64,000 nucleotides of DNA from Pirellulaceae bacterium. GTDB taxonomy: Bacteria > Planctomycetota > Planctomycetia > Pirellulales > Pirellulaceae. Below are positions 39,330-48,266 of the stretch, piece by piece (the first letter of the stretch is position 1; every line of letters begins with the position of its first letter). The DNA is taken from positions 85,621-149,620 of the forward strand of contig JAHBXS010000002.1 in the NCBI GenBank assembly GCA_019636375.1, in the 5' to 3' direction. Below the pieces are notes generated by a model. It saw only the letters and a program-made list of their open reading frames with translations. It was not told the origin of the DNA and did not search any database. The translations under genes were made by a program, and so were the position numbers.

Positions 39330-40030
39330 CAACCTTTAAATCAAATCAGAATCAAAATGAATCTCGCTCAAGCAGCCAAGAGTCTCGCATTGGTGAACAA
39401 CTCAAATTGTTTTTATTGGTGACGATTGGGGTGGCCACCGTCTTTTTGTCGATCTTTGGAATTCGTATGGGCTGGACCGAGTTATGGCTGACCCCCGACC
39501 AGCTAGGACAGAGACTGTACCGAAAGGGGCAATACACGGAGGCCGCAAAGTCGTTTCGCGACGTGAATTGGCAAGGCGTTGCTTGGTATCGCGCTGGGGA
39601 ATTTGAACGGGCGGCTCAAACATTGGGAAATCTCGATACACCTTCGGCACATTTCAATACCGGAAATGCCTGGCTAATGTTGGGAAAGTACCAAGTTGCT
39701 GCGGACTGCTACGCACGAGCAATTGCCCAGCAGCCAAACTGGCTAGAAGCAATTGAAAATAGGGACTTAGCACTCGCACGAGCCAAACTTATCGAACGCA
39801 CCGGTGCTGATTTGGGTGACCAACAAATTGGAGCCGACAAGGTCGTTTTTGACAAAGACGCGAAAAACGAGGGCCAAGAAACCGAAGTTGAAGGTACACA
39901 ACCCTTACCCGACGCGGCGATTCAAGAACTTTGGCTTCGCCGTGTACAAACCCGACCTGCAGATTTCCTGCGCTCCAAGTTCTCCCATCAGCAAACACTT
40001 CGCCAATACTCTGGAGAATCGCCCGAATGA
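39326..40030 (+). CDS. TPR protein (BatC-like)
   Basis: A 234-aa protein with a charged N-terminus, one membrane helix (LFLLVTIGVATVFLSIFGI, about 28-46), and tetratricopeptide-like repeats (LYRKGQYTEAAKSF, AWYRAGEFERAAQTL, NTGNAWLMLGKYQVAADCY). A Gln/Glu-rich tail carries LWLRRVQTRPADFLRSKF, a motif often seen at the end of BatC-type proteins. Start and stop each overlap their neighbours by four bases (ATGA), a sign of coupled translation. Confidence 0.88.
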   Translation: MTTFKSNQNQNESRSSSQESRIGEQLKLFLLVTIGVATVFLSIFGIRMGWTELWLTPDQLGQRLYRKGQYTEAAKSFRDVNWQGVAWYRAGEFERAAQTLGNLDTPSAHFNTGNAWLMLGKYQVAADCYARAIAQQPNWLEAIENRDLALARAKLIERTGADLGDQQIGADKVVFDKDAKNEGQETEVEGTQPLPDAAIQELWLRRVQTRPADFLRSKFSHQQTLRQYSGESPE

Positions 40031-41340
40031 AAAAAATCCTTCCCGGATTTACGCGTTTGTTCAGCCGAGGTGAAGCGTGTCAAGCCGAATGCCGTCGCTT
40101 TTGGCCTGCTTATTGCGTCTGGTTTTACACTTTGATTTTCACCTGGCAGGCATGCTTCGCGGACGATCCGCAGATTTCCATAAAACTTCCAAATGCCGAG
40201 GGATGGACTGGGGAACGGATTCCCGTCTTGGTCGAATTGGCCATTCGAGGAACTTTTGCCGGAGCCACCAGTTTCGATATTCCAGAAGTGCCTGGGAGTT
40301 TGTTAATCAAAATTGGCAATCCTGTCATTAGCTCGCGGGAAGTCGATGGTGAAACTTGGTTTATACAAACTCATGAATTCGCTCTGTTTTCGCAAAATCA
40401 TGGTCAAGTCACGATCCCAGCGTTCCCAGTCCGCTTCGCCCATCGATCTGGGTTTACCGGCCCGATTCGTGATGGTCAGGCTGAAGTTCCCGAAGTGCAA
40501 TTGAAGATCAAGCGACCTCCCGGGATCAAGCCTCAAGGTTTTGTAGTGACGACAACAGATTTGACGGTTGACGAACAGTGGTCCCCTCATGCCGAGACGA
40601 TACGAATCGGCGATTCTATTACAAGGACGATCACGCAACGAGCAGAGGCTGTTCCCGGAATGGCACTTGCTCCAGCCTCACCCCAAACGCTTCATGGGGT
40701 GCGTGTCTACGTGCGACCAGCAACATTGACCGATCTTACAGAACGAGGTAACTTTGTCGGTCAGCGCACTGACGAGATCACCTACCTAATTCAAAAAGCC
40801 GGTACTCTCGAACTCCCCGCTCTCACTTACCAGTGGTGGAACCCGCAGTCCTCTCGTTTGGAGACCACGATTCTTCCCGCAATCGTACTCACCATTCCTG
40901 CAGAAGAAATTAAGAACTCCGACATCGCGGATACAACTACCTCTCTTTGGGGGAGTCTGTCGCTTTTGTTAGGGGGAATCGTTATTGTGACCATCATCCT
41001 CCGTCGGCAATTTTGCGATTGGCTTTTCCAACTTCGCGCAGCGATTTGGACACCACGCCGGATTGCGAAGAGAAAACTTATTCGGGTTTGTCGAGACAAC
41101 GAGCCGAACTTAGCATATGCTGCTTGGCATCAACTTCAAGTTCTGGATGACAATATCATTACCCCTTCTACGGAAATGTGCCTCGCCATTGCAGAATTAG
41201 AACAACACCTGTACGGAGCCAATCCCACTTCTGTTTGGAATGGCACAAGAATGTTGAAGGCACTTTCGGACAAACGCTGCCTGCAGTCACCACACCAAAC
41301 CCATGAACCACGCCAAATACCTCCACCCCTAAACCCTTAA
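40027..41340 (+). CDS. BatD-like oxygen-tolerance protein
   Basis: A 437-aa exported protein: signal or anchor near residues 21-43 (CVWFYTLIFTWQACFADD), a large beta-rich periplasmic part (about 45-315, with IGDSITRTITQRAEAVPGMA), one membrane helix (SLSLLLGGIVIVTIIL, about 330-346) and a cytoplasmic tail. This is the BatD layout. The ATG at 40027 overlaps the previous stop (ATGA); an earlier in-frame ATG at 39931 would overlap far more. It is the last gene of the operon. Confidence 0.88.
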   Translation: MKKILPGFTRLFSRGEACQAECRRFWPAYCVWFYTLIFTWQACFADDPQISIKLPNAEGWTGERIPVLVELAIRGTFAGATSFDIPEVPGSLLIKIGNPVISSREVDGETWFIQTHEFALFSQNHGQVTIPAFPVRFAHRSGFTGPIRDGQAEVPEVQLKIKRPPGIKPQGFVVTTTDLTVDEQWSPHAETIRIGDSITRTITQRAEAVPGMALAPASPQTLHGVRVYVRPATLTDLTERGNFVGQRTDEITYLIQKAGTLELPALTYQWWNPQSSRLETTILPAIVLTIPAEEIKNSDIADTTTSLWGSLSLLLGGIVIVTIILRRQFCDWLFQLRAAIWTPRRIAKRKLIRVCRDNEPNLAYAAWHQLQVLDDNIITPSTEMCLAIAELEQHLYGANPTSVWNGTRMLKALSDKRCLQSPHQTHEPRQIPPPLNP

Positions 41341-41488
41341 AGACTCGTGTTGCCACAGTATGGTGCTGGCAAGTTGCGATTCCAATGCCGCTAGCACAGT
41401 TGGGCTTTACGCGATTTGTTGAGATCGCTACGATTCCGCCGAATTTTATTAAAGTTTTGCGTAACCTGTTTTGAGCGTTTACTTTCAA

Positions 41489-42457
41489 ATGCGATTTTGG
41501 CTGTTGCTAACAATTGGAATTTCGCTGGGGCTAGTCGGGTGCCGACAACCGTTGCCTTGGCAAACCGGTTCGGGCACAGCTAACTCAAGTAACCCGTGGT
41601 CGTTTTCGACTCCTCGTTGGGCTCAGGGGAACAATGCCAACTCGAATTGGTTTGGTTCGCGCGACTCACTTGCCGGAAATGACCCGCGTCAGATGCAGTT
41701 GTTTCAGGGACTAGGCGACCAAGTCGAAAATTTGAACCGTCGGTTGGGTCAGTTTGATAGTGACAACCAACAACTTTTGACCGATCTCGCCACCACGAAA
41801 CAAAAACTTCAAGCAGCGAATGACTACAACTACCAACTCAAACAACAGATTACCGATTCTCTGGCTCAAATGCAGCAACTGCAAAACTCCAAAGCGAGCT
41901 TAGAGCAGCAACTTGCGTCGGCTCAAATGCGAACCGGCAATGGTGGCATGTTACCCGCCAGCAATTCCGGCAACACGCCCAGCCAACTCGCAGGTGCCGC
42001 CCCGCTCAGAGCCAACAACAGCCTGTTGCAAAAAGTTGCCCTTGTTCAGTTGCCGGGCGTGACGACAAGAATGGATGGCGACGTGATTCGGATCGAGTTG
42101 CCTTCTGATCAACTGTTTCAACCGAACAGCTACGCGATCAATCCAAATTTTGGTCAAGTCTTGCAACAGGTCGCAACCGCCGTTAACAGTCACTTCCCTG
42201 AGCAAATTGTCGGAGTCGAAGCCCACTGGGACAACACGCCCATTCAGCCAGCCACGACCACCCACCATCAGTTGACCGCTTCCCAGGCCCTAGCTGTCTT
42301 CGATCAACTTCGCCGGGTTGGAGTCTCAGAGCAACAACTCTTTACGATGGGAGTTGGCAGTAATCGGCCCAGATATGGAGCCTCGGCAAATCCGGGCGGC
42401 AATCCCAATCGCCGTGTTGAGATCGTCATCTATCCCGAGACGTATACGAGTCGCTAA
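41489..42457 (+). CDS. OmpA-family lipoprotein with coiled coil
   Basis: A 322-aa lipoprotein: signal with lipobox LVGC (Cys at about residue 18), a predicted coiled coil (about 70-150, DQVENLNRRLGQF onward, Gln/Leu-rich), a low-complexity linker, and a C-terminal OmpA-like domain that would bind peptidoglycan (VVEA-type strand, LTASQALAVFDQL, NPNRRVEIVIYP). The ATG at 41489 starts the signal peptide; a TTG at 41471 is less likely. It follows the Bat operon by 148 nt and precedes the kinase by 118 nt. Confidence 0.88.
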   Translation: MRFWLLLTIGISLGLVGCRQPLPWQTGSGTANSSNPWSFSTPRWAQGNNANSNWFGSRDSLAGNDPRQMQLFQGLGDQVENLNRRLGQFDSDNQQLLTDLATTKQKLQAANDYNYQLKQQITDSLAQMQQLQNSKASLEQQLASAQMRTGNGGMLPASNSGNTPSQLAGAAPLRANNSLLQKVALVQLPGVTTRMDGDVIRIELPSDQLFQPNSYAINPNFGQVLQQVATAVNSHFPEQIVGVEAHWDNTPIQPATTTHHQLTASQALAVFDQLRRVGVSEQQLFTMGVGSNRPRYGASANPGGNPNRRVEIVIYPETYTSR

Positions 42458-42575
42458 TCAGGAACGGTGCAGGGCAGGGGACCGGTACCAGACTCATGGT
42501 CTTTCCGATAAAATAGATTTGGGGCATTTCGTATTGCCCGTCGTCGTTTTCGCAATCTTTCAAGGAATTAGACCC

Positions 42576-43436
42576 GTGGGTGTTGGCCGGGATTTTATTG
42601 GCCCTTTTCAGTTGATTCGTTTGATCCGTTCTGGGAACACGACTCAAGTTTGGGAAGCCCTGCGCGATGGACAAACGGAACGGGTCGCTTTGAAAATCTT
42701 GCTTCAGAGTCAGGCCAAAAATAAAAGCGAAATCGAGCAATTGAAGCACGAAACCAATGTCGCAAAAAATTTTGACCACCCGAACGTGATCAAAATCTAC
42801 GACTATCATGACAGTTACGGCATCCCGTTTATCTCGATGCAACTGTTTAATGCCAAGAACCTTAAACTTGAAATGCGTGAACGGCCAGAGTTCTTGGACT
42901 TGAATTTGCAAGAAATCGTTCGCTCCTGCGCCGAGGGACTCGCTCACATTCACGAAAAGGGCTGGCTGCATTGCGACATCAAGCCCGACAATTACCTCGC
43001 CGACGAACAAGCAAACGTCAAGCTCATTGACTTCTCCATCGCCCAGCCCGTCAAACAGAAATTCAGTCTGTTTGGAAATCGAAATGCCGTAATCAAGGGG
43101 ACGCGAAGCTACATCTCCCCAGAACAAATTCGCCGCCAAAAATTGGATGTCCGCTCCGATGTTTATTCGTTCGGCTGCATGTTGTACGAACTGGCTAGCG
43201 GCAAATTACCGTTTACTGCCGTGAATCCCAACGATCTACTTGCCAAACATCTGCACGGAAACATTCCATCATTGCAAGCCGCCAATCCAAACGTTAACTT
43301 GGACTTTGCAAATCTGGTCACCAGAATGCTGGCGAAAAAACCTGATGAACGGCCCAGCGACATGAAAGAATTTTTGTTGGAATTTAAACGCATGCGAATG
43401 TTTCGTGGAGGCGTTCGCCGAAGGACAAACGAATAA
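42576..43436 (+). CDS. Small cytosolic Ser/Thr protein kinase
   Basis: A 286-aa kinase domain with little else. Motifs: VALK (K40), HET (E59), HCDIKPDN (D134, N139), IDFS (D152, with Ser where DFG has Gly), and SPEQ plus SDVYSFGCMLYEL further on. There is no membrane helix or sensor domain. The start is GTG 42576, preceded by AAGGA; a longer frame from 42318 would overlap the OmpA gene. It ends two bases before accA, suggesting coupled expression and possibly a link between kinase and fatty-acid synthesis. It appears catalytically complete apart from the DFS change. Confidence 0.88.
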   Translation: MGVGRDFIGPFQLIRLIRSGNTTQVWEALRDGQTERVALKILLQSQAKNKSEIEQLKHETNVAKNFDHPNVIKIYDYHDSYGIPFISMQLFNAKNLKLEMRERPEFLDLNLQEIVRSCAEGLAHIHEKGWLHCDIKPDNYLADEQANVKLIDFSIAQPVKQKFSLFGNRNAVIKGTRSYISPEQIRRQKLDVRSDVYSFGCMLYELASGKLPFTAVNPNDLLAKHLHGNIPSLQAANPNVNLDFANLVTRMLAKKPDERPSDMKEFLLEFKRMRMFRGGVRRRTNE

Positions 43437-43438
43437 AC

Positions 43439-44410
43439 ATGGACTACTTATCATTTGAACAACCGATTGCTGACCTGCAGGCTGAGTTGGACGCACTTAG
43501 TCAATCTGAGGTCACGAGTCCCGAGCTTGCTGAGCGAGTTCGAGAAGTCCGCCAACGACTCACGCAAACCACTCGCGAGATTTACGACAACCTCACACCG
43601 TGGCAGGTCGTACAAGTCGCGCGACACAAAAATCGGCCTTACACAACCGACTACCTGTCGCTGGTCTTTCGCGAATTCGTCGAACTACACGGCGATCGAA
43701 AATTCGGCGACGATCGTGCATTGAGAGTCGGCTTTGCTCGGCTCGATGAACAAAAGGTGCTTGTGTTGGGTCATCAAAAAGGTCGCGACTTCAAGGAACG
43801 CTCGCAGAACTTCTTCGGTTGCGCTCACCCCGAAGGCTACCGCAAGGTGATGGCCAAGATGCGGCTAGCCGCCAAGTTCGGTTTGCCAATCATCACCTTT
43901 ATCGATACGCCTGGAGCCTATCCTGGAATCGGTGCCGAGGAGCGAGGCCAAGCCCAAGTGATTGCCGAAAACATGTTCGAGATGTCGCGACTCCCGACCC
44001 CCATCATATGTGTTGTCATCGGCGAAGGCGGTAGCGGCGGAGCTTTGGGAATAGGCGTTGGCGACCGGGTGGCGATGTTGCAATATTCCTATTATTCCGT
44101 GATTAGCCCCGAGGGTTGCGCCGGGATTCTTTGGAAAAGCCACGAACACGCGCCGCGAGCCGCCGACTGCCTGAAGTTTACGTCCAAACACTTGAAAGGC
44201 TTCGGAATCGTTGACGACGTGATTGACGAACCCCTCGGCGGAGCCCATCGCGATCACCAACATACGGCTGCAACGCTACGAAGCTATCTGAAGAAAAACC
44301 TCAAAGAACTCTCGGGAGTCCCTCTCGAAAAATTACTCGCGAAGCGGTACGAAAAATTCCGCCGCATGGGCCAATTCCAAGTCGAGCCCGAAGCTCAACT
44401 CTCCGAGTAA
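43439..44410 (+). CDS. accA: Acetyl-CoA carboxylase carboxyltransferase subunit alpha
   Basis: A 323-aa protein of normal AccA length. It forms the carboxyltransferase with AccD and passes the carboxyl group from biotin to acetyl-CoA, the first step of fatty-acid synthesis. Seen: LTPWQVVQVARHKNRPYT, ELHGDRKFGDD, VLGHQKGRD, FIDTPGAYPGIGAEERGQ, GEGGSGGALGIGVGD and SPEGCAGILWK. The ATG is two bases after the kinase stop. accD is not in the window. Confidence 0.97.
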   Translation: MDYLSFEQPIADLQAELDALSQSEVTSPELAERVREVRQRLTQTTREIYDNLTPWQVVQVARHKNRPYTTDYLSLVFREFVELHGDRKFGDDRALRVGFARLDEQKVLVLGHQKGRDFKERSQNFFGCAHPEGYRKVMAKMRLAAKFGLPIITFIDTPGAYPGIGAEERGQAQVIAENMFEMSRLPTPIICVVIGEGGSGGALGIGVGDRVAMLQYSYYSVISPEGCAGILWKSHEHAPRAADCLKFTSKHLKGFGIVDDVIDEPLGGAHRDHQHTAATLRSYLKKNLKELSGVPLEKLLAKRYEKFRRMGQFQVEPEAQLSE

Positions 44411-44734
44411 TCGAAACTCATCAATCAACCATAAGAGCGGTGGGATCAACCCGATTTCCACACTCTTTTTCACCAATCCCCAACGTCCGATAATGTTTCT
44501 TATGTTCGGTTCGGGACCTGGATTTTGGCGGGTAGAATGCAATTCGCGGGGATTTCCCTGGTCTGCTGCGAGTCTAACCGATTTTGCATATGCAACTTGC
44601 GTTATCGATGCGATTGACGTTGCCTTTCATCAACCGCCGAGTCTGCTGAAACGATGGTGCGCGAGGTGGCTTGTTGACGCATGATTCGTTGTCGCATCTA
44701 CGGACCATGCTCCAACCGGTAGCGAACCTCGCTT
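44411..44734. other. Intergenic region between convergent accA and CvpA-like genes
   Basis: 324 bases with no supported gene. A short plus-strand frame (44493-44684) has no domain or ribosome-binding site. Terminators for both neighbours are expected but no clear hairpin plus T tract was found. Confidence 0.4.
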
Positions 44735-45463
44735 CTATTGAAACTGGCCACCGCTGCCGCGCGAGCTGTTGAGGTTTTGCAAAGCTCGTTCGGGGTTGAT
44801 TTGGACCCGAACACCCGGATTGATTTCCAACGAGCGTTCGCCAAATGAAAACTGCCCAAAACTCTCCGCCTCGTTGCTCGGACGGTTTTGACTGGAACTG
44901 CGAGGGGTAAATGATCCTAGCCAGGGTGTTTCCGCATCCTCGGGTGGTAACGGTTGTGCCAGACGATCATTGAACTTATTGACGAAAGGATCCAGCATCT
45001 GGTGCAACTCGTCGGGCACCACGCCATTAAGACGATTGATCCCGCGTGCGATCAGACCTCCGCAACGCGATTCGACAATTCCTCGTCGAACGCCGTCTCC
45101 CAACAAGGTGACGGCAAACATCGTGACCACCATGCAAACCAACGCGCCTTTGACCCCGCCGATAATAGCGCCAATCTGCGAGTCAAAACTCTTCAGTTGC
45201 ATCCGCTGAATCGAAACCCGGACGTAGCCGTAGGCCAGCCACACTCCTAGACTCGTGGCACCGTACAAGATCAACATGGACAGAAACGGTGCCCAAGGTT
45301 GATCAATATTCAGCATCTTCGTCAGCGGATCGCGAAATTGAATCGCCACAAAGTAGCTGACAACAACAGCCGCCAACGAAGCAATTTGCCAGGCTAGTCC
45401 TTTCCACCATCCGAACAAAATTGAACCAACGAAAATCAATAACATCAATACATCGTACGACAC
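44735..45463 (-). CDS. CvpA-family membrane protein
   Basis: A 242-aa protein with four membrane segments in the first ~130 residues and the CvpA features FGWWKGLAWQIASLAAVVVSYF (about 18-39, abbreviated), a central LYGATSLGVWLAYGYVR, and FDSQIGAIIGGVKGALVCMV. The last ~90 residues are a soluble, low-complexity tail rich in Ser, Pro, Asn and Gln. CvpA is tied to colicin V production in E. coli and more generally to envelope integrity; the role here is unknown. Confidence 0.85.
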   Translation of the reverse strand: MSYDVLMLLIFVGSILFGWWKGLAWQIASLAAVVVSYFVAIQFRDPLTKMLNIDQPWAPFLSMLILYGATSLGVWLAYGYVRVSIQRMQLKSFDSQIGAIIGGVKGALVCMVVTMFAVTLLGDGVRRGIVESRCGGLIARGINRLNGVVPDELHQMLDPFVNKFNDRLAQPLPPEDAETPWLGSFTPRSSSQNRPSNEAESFGQFSFGERSLEINPGVRVQINPERALQNLNSSRGSGGQFQ

Positions 45464-45766
45464 AATGCCTACTCCGAATAAACGCGGACTACCATCATTC
45501 GATTTGAATGGGGTTCGCGATTAGAAACAAATTACGGCAATTGCTCAAGTCAATTGTGATGCCAATTGCCAACGTGAGTCAGCGCTGCTAGCAGTATTCA
45601 ACGCTAGCACTGATTCCCCAGGTCTAGTGAACGAAAACCGGGGAAGGGGGGTAACGACCGCAGAAATCGTTGCGGACTCTCAAGTTCGCAAATTGATCTT
45701 GGAACATTTTTCCGGAAACATCAGTATAGAAGATGCTGAAATAACTCACGGATGAATGGACCTGTC
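45464..45766. promoter_or_regulatory. Divergent promoter region, CvpA-like versus YdjM-like genes
   Basis: About 300 bases between divergent starts. No gene seen. It must contain both promoters; none could be assigned with confidence. Confidence 0.35.
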
Positions 45767-46486
45767 ATGGCCGACTTTAAAACCCACATTACAACCAGCA
45801 CGGTGTTGGGGGTCGCTTATGGATCGGCAGGTTATTTTCTGTACGATATTTCTTTGCCGCATTGTATCGTTGCTGGAACGTTGTGCAGCGTTGCGGGGAT
45901 GTTTCCCGATTTAGACAGCGACTCAGGAGTGCCCTTGCGCGAGACGTTAAGCTTCGTCTCGGTATTGATCCCAATGCTCATGTTGCGGCGGTTCTACAAT
46001 TTTGGCTGGACCCCTGAAACGATGGTGTTCGTTTCAGTCCTGTTGTACCTTGGCGTGCGTTTTGGGGTCGGTTCGTTATTTCGGCGATTCACAAAACATC
46101 GGGGGATGTGGCATAGTATTCCGGCTGCAATCATCGCCGGAATGCTGACTTACTTGTTGGCTCTTTCGCCTGAGTTCGAGATTCGCGCTTTCAAGGCTTG
46201 GGCAGTGGTCTTGGGGTTCCTCTCTCACTTATTTTTGGACGAAGTCTATTCAATTGACCTTTATGGACGACGACTCAAGAGTTCTTCTGGAACGGCAATG
46301 AAATTTTTTGGTAGCGAGGCTGGGCCGAATTTCTTGTCCTACGCTGCCTTGATCGGTTTAAGCTATTTAGTATTGGTGGATCGCGGAGTCGTCGAAGAAT
46401 TTCCTGCTTCTAGAATGGCAGAAAAAATCAATCGGATTTCCGATCAAATCGAGCGAACTTCGGAGCTGATCTCACCACGCCGGTAG
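45767..46486 (+). CDS. YdjM/DUF457-type membrane-bound metal-dependent hydrolase-like protein
   Basis: A 239-aa inner-membrane protein. The start MADFKTHI, the GMFPDLDSDSG motif with clustered Asp (about 43-53), FTKHRGMWHSIPAA (conserved His) and LGFLSHLFLDE are the marks of the YdjM/DUF457 family, whose members are called membrane-bound hydrolases without proven substrate. The start at 45767 is preferred because family members begin M-x-x-x-T-H; an ATG at 45752 adds five residues. It ends five bases before the end of the convergent dtd gene. Confidence 0.82.
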   Translation: MADFKTHITTSTVLGVAYGSAGYFLYDISLPHCIVAGTLCSVAGMFPDLDSDSGVPLRETLSFVSVLIPMLMLRRFYNFGWTPETMVFVSVLLYLGVRFGVGSLFRRFTKHRGMWHSIPAAIIAGMLTYLLALSPEFEIRAFKAWAVVLGFLSHLFLDEVYSIDLYGRRLKSSSGTAMKFFGSEAGPNFLSYAALIGLSYLVLVDRGVVEEFPASRMAEKINRISDQIERTSELISPRR

Positions 46487-46491
46487 TTGAA

Positions 46492-46944
46492 TCAAAACAG
46501 TTTGCGACTATCGAGCAAGATCGTTACAGGCCCATCGTTGACAAGAGCGACCCGCATGTCGGCCCCGAACCTTCCCGTTGCAATCTGGCCTACTCCCCTG
46601 CCCCGCAGTTGCTCGATAAAGTTTTCATACAGGGCTTCCCCAAGCTCGGGTGCCGCAGCCCGAATAAAACTAGGTCGTTTTCCCTTGCGCGCATCACCCA
46701 GCAATGTGAATTGACTGATGACCAAAAGTCCCCCTTGAACGTCAGTCACAGACAAGTTCATTTTGCCGTCGGCGTCGTCGAAAATCCTCAGTCCAACTAC
46801 TTTTTCTGCAATTTGTTCGGCATCTTTCGGCGAATCGTCATCGGCTACACCCAGCAAAATGACCAACCCGAAATCAATCGCTCCGATCACGTCACCAGCG
46901 ACCGTTACAGACGCCGCACGACTACGCTGGACAACCGCTCTCAT
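46492..46944 (-). CDS. dtd: D-aminoacyl-tRNA deacylase
   Basis: A 150-aa protein of normal Dtd length. It removes D-amino acids wrongly attached to tRNA. Both active-site motifs are present: SQFTLLGD (about 77-84) and [11 protein letters not shown] (about 136-146, the Gly-cisPro motif GP). MRAVVQRVSRA-type start ([13 protein letters not shown]) and GLVILLGV are also conserved. Convergent with the YdjM-like gene. Confidence 0.97.
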   Translation of the reverse strand: MRAVVQRSRAASVTVAGDVIGAIDFGLVILLGVADDDSPKDAEQIAEKVVGLRIFDDADGKMNLSVTDVQGGLLVISQFTLLGDARKGKRPSFIRAAAPELGEALYENFIEQLRGRGVGQIATGRFGADMRVALVNDGPVTILLDSRKLF

Positions 46945-47225
46945 TGTTTAAACTCTTTGCCAAAATAATTAAGTTTTTTGCGACCAACTCACTGTTAGCT
47001 CAACGGAAACCCCGATGCAAATGAAGAATCCTAACAATAGTCGATGCCTCGCGAAATCGCTGGGAATCGGCCTGCCCCAGATTTTCGAAGTCAGTGCCAA
47101 CGTTGTAGAGCAGCAATACATGCTGCTGGCACTTGACCAAACTAACTCCATCAAGAAAACTGAATCAACTTCATTCTAACTGAGTCCTGGGCTCAAACAG
47201 CTTTCGCAATAGGAATTTTTGATTA

Positions 47226-48266
47226 ATGCTACGTCCCTTGCTCGCCATCACGATGGGTGATCCAGCAGGAATCGGCCCTGAGATCATCGCTCAATCATGG
47301 TCCGACGCCTTGGCCCACAAACTTTCCCGTCGCGTCGTGATCGGGTGTCCGCTTGTAATGCGCGAGGCGTTGCGAATTGTGGGAGCCCACGTTGAAGTTG
47401 TCGAAATTGACGATGTGACCGAGGCTTCCGACGATCCTCAAAGGATGTCGGTTCTAAAAATCAAGACGCCTGCACACCAAGCCACCAAGTGCCAGGTCAG
47501 TGCAGTCGCAGGCAAGGCCGCAGCAGAAGCCGTCTTGTTGGCCACTGACCTAGCACTCGCTGGCAAGATTTCTGGAATCGTCACCGCACCGCTCAACAAG
47601 GAGTCTTTGCGAGCCGCCGGGGTTCAAGTTCCCGGGCATACCGAACTATTGGCTGAACGATGCGGAGTCCAAAATGTTGCCATGATGCTGTACCTCCCCC
47701 CTGCCCCAAATTTGGTTGGAGAAATCGGATTGGGGGTTGTACATGTCACTCTGCATACGGCGCTGAGAAACGTCTTTGAAGAGCTTTCGCAATTCGCGAT
47801 TGTGGAAAAATGCCATTTGGCTACTCAATTTTCGCGAGCAATGTTGCAGGCTTCACAAATCAACCGCGATCCTCGAATCGGCGTCGCGGCCTTGAATCCC
47901 CACGGAGGAGAGAACGGCCTGTTTGGTGACGAAGAAATTCGCATCATTGCTCCTGCGGTTATTGTTGCCGCTGCCGAGGGTTGCCCGGTTGTGGGTCCCC
48001 TGCCCTGCGATACGTTAATGCACCGCGCGGCGTCTGGTGAGTTCGATTCGGTAGTAGCTATGTATCACGACCAAGGGCATATTGCATTGAAGTTGCTGGG
48101 CTTGCAACAAGCGGTGAACGTAACGCTCGGCCTGCCGATCATTCGCACGAGTGTCGCGCATGGAACAGCATTCGATATCGCTTGGCAAGGGAAAGCCGGC
48201 AGCGGCAGTCTACTCCAGGCTCTCAAAGTCGCCGCGAATCTTGCCAATCAGCGAGAAACGGGTTGA
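47226..48266 (+). CDS. pdxA: 4-hydroxythreonine-4-phosphate dehydrogenase
   Basis: A 346-aa PdxA of normal length. It oxidises 4-phosphohydroxy-L-threonine in the DXP-dependent route to pyridoxal phosphate. Seen: ITMGDPAGIGPEI, the metal-binding PGHTELLAE, NPHGGENGLFGDEE, GPLPCDTLM, AMYHDQGHIALKLLG and IIRTSVAHGTAFDIAW. The ATG at 47226 follows an AT-rich stretch without a strong ribosome-binding site. Its 3' end overlaps that of the convergent gene at 48248 by 19 bases. Confidence 0.97.
   Translation: MLRPLLAITMGDPAGIGPEIIAQSWSDALAHKLSRRVVIGCPLVMREALRIVGAHVEVVEIDDVTEASDDPQRMSVLKIKTPAHQATKCQVSAVAGKAAAEAVLLATDLALAGKISGIVTAPLNKESLRAAGVQVPGHTELLAERCGVQNVAMMLYLPPAPNLVGEIGLGVVHVTLHTALRNVFEELSQFAIVEKCHLATQFSRAMLQASQINRDPRIGVAALNPHGGENGLFGDEEIRIIAPAVIVAAAEGCPVVGPLPCDTLMHRAASGEFDSVVAMYHDQGHIALKLLGLQQAVNVTLGLPIIRTSVAHGTAFDIAWQGKAGSGSLLQALKVAANLANQRETG

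Noticed and set aside
42318..42575. Longer N-terminus for the Ser/Thr kinase
   Set aside because: It would overlap the OmpA lipoprotein gene by about 140 bases and has no conserved sequence; GTG 42576 has a ribosome-binding site.
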